DNA from: Viola odorata
Lineage: Eukaryota > Streptophyta > Magnoliopsida > Malpighiales > Violaceae
NCBI GenBank assembly: GCA_963691705.1
Contig: OY829539.1
Coordinates: 61,168,327-61,232,326, forward strand
Direction of reading: 5' to 3'
Length of the DNA stretch: 64,000 nt
Below the pieces are notes generated by a model. That model had not been told where the DNA came from, ran no database searches, and saw only the letters and a list, made by a program, of their open reading frames with translations. Made by a program: the position numbers and the translations under genes. Positions 57,412 to 64,000 of the stretch are shown one piece after another. Each line of letters starts with the position of its first letter. Position 1 is the stretch's first letter.

Positions 57412-59079
57412 TCCCGCACATATTCAATCCTTTTTGCCCCTGCGTGGGCTGGTTATCACTGTTGAACAATTTCCATTCCTGCTATAACTTTAAACTGCTT
57501 TATCTTTTGTCTCCCTTCCGCATTGAGGACAATACGCTGCCTAAGTGTGGGGGGGAGTTTAAAAACTGCTAGTATTTATTATGCTTATATTCTAGTTTAA
57601 TTTTCCTAAGTTTATGCATGATTTTCTTTAAAACTTTTAGCTCAAGGCCTATTTTTGAAAACACCTCAATGATGGACACACACCTGACTTGTGCACATAG
57701 AATAAAAATGTTGTCTGTAGTCAAGGTCCCGAATGATTCATTCTTTGCCTGTTATGCCTTATATCTGCTTCAAGACCTATACACCAGTGGTCACGAATTA
57801 ACACCTTGTGAGCATTTGAGCCTTCATGCCTATGTTTATTGTTTAAGTGAATGCATGACTAGGTACTGGCTGGGTTTGCACGATATCCATGGGTATAGAC
57901 ACATTTAGACATAGGAAAGCAACAAAAAGATTAAGACCTCGCATCGAATTGTTCTCTCTCATTTTTTCCGTTCTGTTTTTTATTTCTCCCCTACCCCCGA
58001 ATCCCTTCTTGACCTCTCCAATTCTAACCACTTGAATTTTCTTTGATCTTTCTCTTGGCAGGTGAGCAGTGTTGTTGGGAGTACCATCGAGGGCTAGACT
58101 AGACAAACGAAGCAGCAAAGGCAAAGTGTGGGGATCCCGCAAAAATTCAAGACCCTGAATGTTGGCGCAAATTCGAGACCCCAAAGCTGAATTCAAGGGC
58201 AGACCAGAGCGAAAAATCACTTCCCACCCACAGCAAAACACAAGGGTGGGGAAGTGAAATCAGAATATCAAGCCCCCGAAGAACAAGGTCTCGATCCTCA
58301 ATTCAGATCTCTCTTTCTTCCCTTAAAAAAAAGAAAAAGAAAAAGAAAAAGAAAAGAAAAGAAATATAAATAAAAGAGAGAGAGAAAAGAGCAAGACCAA
58401 ACCTTGAAAGCCAAGAAGAGGAAAATCAGCAGCCAGCATCCATTCAAGGTCCCAAGCCTAGGTCCCGAATGAAGGCAAGGACCCCCCCCCCCCCCCCGAA
58501 GAAGAAAAGCCTAGTCTAGCTTTCGCCCTCAGCAACATTGTCTCACCATCTTGATTCCTTCTGCCAAGGGAGCATTCCAGGTTCGAGTTGGTTTCACCAC
58601 CTTCTCATTTCACTTCCTTACTATCCCTCTTCTCCACTTTTTCCTCTCATTATGCTTCTTCCATTTCCTCTTGTCATTTATTCCCCTTCTTGCCCCCGAT
58701 GCGAAGTCTTTTGATTGCTAGATTGCCTATGCATGTGTCTAATGTACTCGGATTAACTTGCAAGCTTGGTTTTGTGCTACGTTATTGCGTACTTGAGTGT
58801 TTAAACACCTAGCCTTGTTCATGAGTGTGAGTGCAAACACCAATCCATGTAAGGGCTGCTGGTTGATAAACTGAGGTGGAAAAGTCCATTCTCAAGGATC
58901 GTTATCCTTCTGATTGGATGCAGGTGTACCTAAGCAGGGCTTGTTTTCATTCGGGATCCCGAATCCTGACAAGCATCATTATTCTCTGTGCTATGGTTTG
59001 GTGTGTCTGTTCTGTTTTGGGGACTGTTTTAAATTTTGTGAATGCTCGAGGGCGAGCATTGAGCAGTGTGGGGGCTATT
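57412..59079 (+). other. 3' untranslated part of element B
   Basis: It has a small hairpin ATTG-AGGA-CAAT (57523-57534) followed by TAAGTGTGGGGGGG (57542-57555). Further polypurine-like AAAGTGTGGGGA (58123) and CAAGGGTGGGGAAG (58230) occur, and the true polypurine tract GCAGTGTGGGGGC (59063-59075) lies before the 3' LTR. It also has an A/G-rich tract (58325-58390). No coding motif is seen. Confidence 0.7.
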
Positions 59080-60794
59080 TGATAGCATATTTTTATGCAT
59101 GATTTTCCCTCCATTTTCTCACTTATTTAGAGCTTGATTCTGCTAATTTACCCTTGATTTCATTACTATTGCAGATCTAGGCCTAAAAAGGGAATTTATG
59201 CTAAAACAAACGTTTTTGGTGCATTTTGAGCGAATTCGAGCTTCAAGACCAAAAATCGAGGTCCCGAGTCCAAAGCAGCGTTCAAGGTCCCGAATCGGAT
59301 TCCCAGTTCTGGACTCCCGAAGGGTAAAGGATGACGTTTCCACGTGTCACCACACCTAACGCCCATGTGATCCCTCTGACACTGTTCTGACGCTCTGCAC
59401 TGATTACCAAACACCTGCGGATTTCAGTCTTGAGCCCACTCCAGACCTGCCAAAGCTGGAAAAACCAGACAGCTTTATGCTTTTCCAGCTTTGTGCTTTT
59501 GGGGACATGGATCCACTTCTTTAGGCTTTCAATTAATGCATTTTGTCCCTAGTTTTTGGGCTGTAGATATTTTGTGCTTGGAGCTCTACTATATAAAGGG
59601 CATCCATGAATAGTCTTGGGAGTTTTTTCTTTGATCTCTCCTAGTAATTAATTAATTAGCATAATTTAGAAGTACCTTAGACTTCTCTCTAGTTTCTCTC
59701 TCTAGCCATTGTTAGCTTCTTCAACATTGCTGCCGAGCTATAAACGGAATTTTAGTAACAAGTTTTCTTCCCTTACACTATTTAATTACTTGTTATGCTT
59801 TCTTTAATCGTTATTTGTTTATCTTTAAGCATGAGTAGCTAAATTCCTAGTTCTTGGCAAGGCTGATTCAAGGGTTGCAGGGGCAGATTCGAGGCCTTAA
59901 TGTGCTTAATATATTCTTGATGCTATATTCAACTATTCATCGATTTAATTACATCTTTGCATGATTTAATTTGAGGCCTGATCAACTGAGAATTATCTTG
60001 TGTAAATGCTGCTATTTATGTGATGAATACGGAAGGAAAGTTGCATGAGAAACTTTAGCCTTGACTGTGTCAAAGTGGTCTTGAATAGATAGGTTGGGTA
60101 GTTGATTAGGGCTGGGTCACGAGCCTGACAAACTGAGGGACCTTTAGCCCTAGATCTGTCTTTTCTTAACTTCATGGGCAGTTTGAGTATGGCCCTCCCG
60201 CATTCGTGCCTGGAGGGATGGCGGACTGTCAAGACTACCTCATATGTGGAAACGGGGGGTAGTTTCTCTTAAGAGAAAAGTAGGGGATATCCGAGGAATC
60301 TGGTCCCCATGTCATTTCTATGACATCTTGAATGGAATACCCTTGAGCTGATGACGATCTGGTCCCGAATGCAACCCAGAGTGCCTTTGCCGAGAACCCT
60401 TTCTCCAACTGATTATTTGTGCCTATTTCACTCTTGTTCTATTTCACGCCTGTGTTGATATCTCTGCATCTGTTTCTGATTTATTTTATTTCTGGAATTA
60501 TACACTGATTTGCTTATTTTACCATTCGGGACCTCGAACGTGACATTCGAGACCCCGAATACTGTTTTCGTAGCTAGAAATTGTTAGCTCCCGAAATCTG
60601 CCTTGGCTGACTTGTTCAGCCAAGTAAAACCCCCCCTGATTGTTACTCTTTGTGCTCTTCTCCCCCGAATACATTCAAGACCTTAGATCAGTTTCTCACA
60701 ATCCCTGTGTTCGACCCTGACTGCCACTGTACACTTTATCTCTTGTGCACACACGTTTTCAGGCACTATAAATTCTGTATTTGACTGACGATCA
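59080..60794 (+). repeat. 3' LTR of element B (1715 bp)
   Basis: Matches 47374-49102. Near 60047 the sequence GAGAAACTTTAGCC replaces a slightly longer stretch of the 5' LTR (near 48340). The poly-C run is 7 instead of 12. Confidence 0.95.
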
Positions 60795-60799
60795 CTAAG
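60795..60799. repeat. Right 5-bp TSD of element B
   Basis: CTAAG, identical to 47369-47373. Confidence 0.9.
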
Positions 60800-62170
60800 C
60801 CGCATGTGCCATAAGTCTACAGTCTCATTTTTCCTTGTCTTGTCTACATATGCCGTCTCCGCCGACATCACGTATGCTGTCGGTAATCTTCTTCCCTTCA
60901 TCACTGGTTCTTCCAAAATTTTAAGCTCCCGGTATATCTTCACATCATGTGGACCAAACAACACATAATTGCCAGAAGATGTTAGTTGTGTAACAGAAAG
61001 AAGATTTTTCTTTATTCCTGGGACATGGTAGACATCTTCAAGGGGCATCGTAATAGCATCCTGTTTAGAGGAGACTTTTGTTTTACCGGTGTGTGCTATC
61101 GGTAACCTCGAGTCATTTGCTGTTACCACCACGTGATTCCCCTTGTACTTTGACAGGTTTTGCAGCTTCTCTTTATCACCTGTCATGTGATTTGAGCAAC
61201 CTGAATCAACAATTCAATCATTCTTGTAATCAATTCGATTAGATGTTATTGCTGTAGAAGCATTTTTCTCCTCTTCTGCAACAAAGTCTGCCTCAATATC
61301 CCACTCTTCTTCACATTTAGAAGTGGCGGCGTTGCTCTCCATGGTCTTTTTCTTTGACCAACAGGAGCTTGCTTTATGTCCCATCTTTCCGCAGTTGTAG
61401 CACTTCCCTTCGAACTTTTTATTTTTGACATAAGCTCCCCCTGCGCGAGCGCTTCCTTCACCATGATTGCTCGCAGTCTTATCAACATTTCTTTTAGATC
61501 CACCAACTGTCCGCTGCTTAAAATTTCGCCGATTTTTGTTGGTGTAGAGTGCTTCCTCTTCACCTTTTAGCGAAACTCCACCAATCTGCTTAGCTAATGC
61601 TTCTTGACTAGCTAGCAAATTTTCGAACTCAACAAGTGATGGTTGGGTCGGCCATCCCTGTACTGCAGCGACGAACCCTCTGTACTCGGGCCTCAAACCA
61701 TGAATGATTATTCTTTTCATCCTGGTTTCTCCGATTGGAGCTTCTGAATCTAACTCGGAAATTTCTCGGCACAACGACTTCACTTTATGAAAGTATTGAG
61801 CAATTGTCAAATCTTGTTGTATTATTGACAATAACTCACTTTCTAAAAGTTGGAGTCTTGTGTCATTCTTCTTCGAGAATCGCTTGGCGAACGTATCCCA
61901 AGCTTCATTGGGAGTTTTGGCATCGCGGATATACTCCAGGACCTCTTCATCAACTGTTGTCTTCAAAGCGAACATTGCTTTGCCTGCTTTGATCTTCCAT
62001 TTTCGAAGAGAACCGTTTGTATCCTCCGTCTCTGGTGGTGTGACTTCACTTCCATTTACTATCTCCCACAAATCTTGTCCTTGCATGTAAGACATCAAGC
62101 AAGTAGACCAAGAGGTGTAGTTTTGATTATTGAGCTTTTTAATTCCACCAACAACTTGAAGGTCACCCAT
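60800..62170 (-). pseudogene. copia gag and protease, one in-frame stop
   Basis: The start is MGDLQVVGG at the ATG of 62168-62170, just after the primer site. The gag domain (LNNQNYTSWSTCLMSYMQGQDLW, EAWDTFAKRFSKKNDTRLQLL, IAQYFHKVKSLCREISELD) is followed by a basic linker and the zinc knuckle CYNCGKMGHKASSC (CX2CX4HX4C). TGA at 61214-61216 stands where Trp is usual before IVDSGCSNHMTGD, the protease site (Asp-Ser-Gly). The frame is open again through LEDVYHVPGIKKNLLSVTQL to DLWHMRLS, where element B cuts in. A TGG to TGA change explains the stop. Confidence 0.9.
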
Positions 62171-62184
62171 GGTCCGATAACCAA

Positions 62185-62203
62185 CCAAGCTCCGCTACTA
62201 GAT
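62185..62203 (-). other. Degenerate primer-binding site of the copia element
   Basis: The minus strand reads AGTAGCGGAGCTTGGTT after the LTR. Copia elements normally have TGGTATCAGAGC (initiator tRNA-Met) in this place; several bases differ. Confidence 0.55.
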
Positions 62204-62829
62204 TGTTGAACAACGTTGGTGAATTAACAAAGCTAATAATCAATCGGGTGGAGATACCAGCTACAAAAGCTGAACTTTTAATTAATGGAAGTAGAAATTA
62301 CAAATGAGATAAAATATTTATTTTCTTTGGATAGGCATACAACACTCACTCTCACACACACTTTTATTTCACTACTATGCCTTACTCCCTCTCTTTTATT
62401 TTCTCTCTTGTGCACTGCGTTGCACTTCACTCTCTTTCTCTCCAATGCACTACTCACTTTTTTTTACTACTGCCAACAAATGCCATGCCTATATATATAA
62501 CATCTCTCCACTGAGATTATTATTATTATATTATTATTTATTTATTTATTTCTTCATTAGTAGGCACCTACCACACCTACCATTTCCTTCATCCGTTTTC
62601 CTTGCCGAAAGTGTTGCCGTTCACAATCCCATGATGTGAACAAAATTCAAGTAATTAATTTAAGAGTGTGCTGCCAATTTTTCACTCTGACAAACGAAGA
62701 AAATGTTGCTCCAATCTTTATGCATGCGTGACATTAATTTCCAACTTTGCTGCACCTTTATTTATTTAATATTTTTTTTTTTATTCTTCTTTTCATTGAT
62801 TAATTTCCACGGTGTTGACAACTTCAATA
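62204..62829 (-). repeat. 5' LTR of the copia element
   Basis: Matches 44073-44697, with the same TATA-like stretch on the minus strand near 62488-62500. Confidence 0.93.
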
Positions 62830-62834
62830 CACAC
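62830..62834. repeat. Right 5-bp TSD of the copia element
   Basis: CACAC, identical to 44068-44072. Confidence 0.88.
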
Positions 62835-62906
62835 CACAATATAATAGTGTGGCACCGTTATCAAATAAATGGAATGAAATAAATAAACAGTAAATTTTAT
62901 TAAAGA

Positions 62907-63029
62907 AGTGGCAAGATTTCCAGGCTCTCTCTTGCACAACGAAAGCAAAATTGCTTCTACATTCTGCTTGTTGCGGGGCAGACCAGTTCTCAACAAATCA
63001 ATCAAAGCAGGTATCGTACTGGCATGTTC
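62907..63029 (-). pseudogene. Captured U-box/ARM-repeat E3 ligase fragment
   Basis: The minus strand reads STIPALIDLLRTGLPRNKQN, then VEAILLSLCKREPGNLA. This is one of the last armadillo repeats of plant U-box proteins (the LRTGLPRNKENAAAILLSLCKRD stretch of PUB12/13/14-type proteins). Both flanks diverge at once: TSLIKF after the repeat and a cysteine/phenylalanine leader before it. Only about 40 residues remain, with no U-box. It lies in the minus-strand Helitron, in the same direction as Rep, as expected of a captured gene piece. Confidence 0.75.
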
Positions 63030-63047
63030 AAAGCATGAAAATAACAA

Positions 63048-64000
63048 ATAACTAATTTAAGTTAGATGGCAGGTTCCACCTTTATTATAAGGTAAATCAG
63101 AAAAAAATAATGATGATGGTTCAAACAATTTCGATAATCATAAATACATACACATATGGACCGAGCTAAATAAATACATATATACAGGACTCAAATTAAT
63201 TATATATAAAATTTATATAATAAATATATAATTCATACCATAGGATCTATTGTGCTTAAAGGAAAAGGTTGAAAGCATAACGATAAAAGGTAGTTTCGAC
63301 TTAGTTTATTTCAGTTACCAAAGTTGTTATAATAGACAAACTCAATCCCTAAATTTTGACAATAAAAATGAATTCAAACGATGCAATCATTACCCATAAC
63401 ATTCGCATTTGAAACATAAAAAAGAAGAAGGTTGAGTGTTGATAGCAAAATAAGTTACTAACCTTGAAATCGAACAAAACCTTGGGCTGAATAGATCACT
63501 CAACCTTTACATAGCTGCATAGTTGTCGACCATTGACAGAGATGAGAATGTATCAAGCTCATTCTTTGTGACTTTAATAAGTACTCAAATTAATTAAATA
63601 TAAAATTTATATAATAAATATATAATTCATACCACAACTCGATTGGTAATCGGAGGAATTGCCAAACAAGCTGCTACCAAAAACACGACGGATCTATGAA
63701 GACGAAAACACAATTAACATGTTAAATATATTACTAAAAAGCTATTCGTGACATAATGCTACCAAAAACACGACGGATCTGTGAAGATGAAAACACAATT
63801 AGCATGTTAAATATATTACTAAAAAGCTATTCGTGACATAAATCTATTTCAATTGAAAAAATTAATTATTCCATAAATCAATAAAAACATATATTATAAA
63901 TTAGAAATAAACTACAAATTCGATTCATTGATCTTAATGAAGAAATAAAGATGAACCAATTAAGATTAATTAGATGAAAGTGAAATAGAGGGAGTGCATG
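63048..64000. other. AT-rich Helitron sequence, no gene
   Basis: Segments near 63150-63240 and 63575-63640 are copies of each other (TATAAAATTTATATAATAAA and flanks) and resemble the inverse of 36940-37040. No reading frame has recognisable content. Confidence 0.5.
63673..63842. repeat. 85-bp tandem duplication
   Basis: GCTACCAAAAACACGACGGA starts both copies (63673 and 63758). They differ at about four positions. Confidence 0.9.

Larger units (their letters stand above)
47374..60794 (+). mobile_element. Athila-type Ty3/gypsy element, nearly intact (element B)
   Basis: At 13,421 bp it has LTRs of 1729 and 1715 bp, a tRNA-Asp primer site and a CTAAG duplication. It carries gag-pol in one frame (one early stop) and an ATHILA-family ORF after pol. 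The two LTRs differ at about 11 positions plus a small rearrangement and a poly-C length change, roughly 0.7%, so insertion was recent. It interrupts the copia element within the sequence encoding DLWHMRLS|HVSYSKLD. Confidence 0.95.
44073..62829 (-). mobile_element. Ty1/copia retrotransposon, interrupted by Athila element B
   Basis: LTRs of 625 and 626 bp lie at both ends, with a CACAC duplication. Without the inserted element it is about 5.3 kb. The minus-strand order is gag, protease, integrase, reverse transcriptase, RNase H, the copia order. One in-frame TGA lies between gag and protease, and element B interrupts the GAG-pre-integrase region. LTRs differ at about 7-8 positions (about 1.2%, counted by eye). 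Finer lineage (Tork-like) is a guess. Confidence 0.95.
39872..64000 (-). mobile_element. Helitron on the minus strand, interrupted by a Ty1/copia element
   Basis: On the minus strand the 3' end is GCCGTGCGACGCACGTGC (hairpin), 9 bases, CTAG, then T, a canonical Helitron terminus. Inside are an RPA-like remnant, a decayed Rep gene and, beyond the copia element (44073-62829), a U-box gene fragment. The sequences flanking the copia element (43920-43990, 63150-63240, 63575-63640) share inverted similarity with 36940-37040 of the other Helitron. The 5' end was not found and may lie beyond the window. Confidence 0.7.

Noticed and set aside
1..64000. tRNA, rRNA or known ncRNA genes
   Set aside because: No cloverleaf with A and B boxes and no rRNA-like block was recognised. 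The tRNA-like matches are only the retrotransposon primer sites. A tRNAscan or Rfam search would be decisive.

Overview
The window is nuclear DNA from a flowering plant, most likely a eudicot. It is AT-rich, contains intron-less plant gene families (trihelix, F-box-associated, dsRBD) and is dominated by plant-type mobile elements. The species cannot be named from the sequence. At least 75% of the window is transposon-derived. Much of it is insertions inside insertions, and most boundaries can be fixed to the base from target-site duplications (TSDs).

1-20 kb is the less repetitive part. It holds an hAT end fragment (1443-1636), a decayed Tat/Ogre-type Ty3/gypsy relic on the minus strand (about 2.6-6.1 kb), and a Pack-MULE carrying a cytochrome P450 fragment (6885-8977, 10-bp TSD) with a small hAT element inside it (7593-8250, 8-bp TSD). 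Next come an hAT MITE (10240-11246, 8-bp TSD) with a Stowaway MITE inside it (10601-10861), a small dsRNA-binding-domain gene (12543-12935), an F-box-associated domain without its F-box (13763-14547, minus) and an ASIL-type trihelix gene broken by a stop codon and a frameshift (16770-17706, minus). A probable Harbinger-like element (18282-19214) carries a nucleotide pyrophosphatase/phosphodiesterase fragment.

20.1-39.8 kb looks like plus-strand Helitron sequence, with a TC-type 5' end at 20100 and a hairpin plus CTAG at 39806. It contains two diverged direct copies of the same body. An L1-type LINE (21235-33530, minus, 16-bp TSD, poly(A) end on the left) sits in the first copy. Its ORF2 is split by an Athila-like Ty3/gypsy element (23085-29796, TSD CCCCA) that has gag and protease but no reverse transcriptase or integrase.

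39.87 kb to the window end is a second Helitron on the minus strand, tail to tail with the first and 65 bp away. It has a decayed Rep (HUH) gene, has lost the helicase, keeps a stretch that may be RPA-like, and carries a U-box/ARM gene fragment. A Ty1/copia element (44073-62829, minus, TSD CACAC) interrupts it. That element is itself interrupted by a nearly intact 13.4-kb Athila-type element (47374-60794, TSD CTAAG) with a 1725-residue gag-pol frame and an ATHILA-family third ORF. LTR divergence counted by eye (about 2.4% for the Athila in the LINE, 1.2% for the copia, 0.7% for the inner Athila) agrees with the nesting order.

Only the dsRBD gene looks like an intact host gene. The most unusual signal is that each Athila element carries its own short motif scattered through LTRs, coding and non-coding parts: the palindrome CTTGGCCAAG in one, CCCGAA/TTCGGG in the other.
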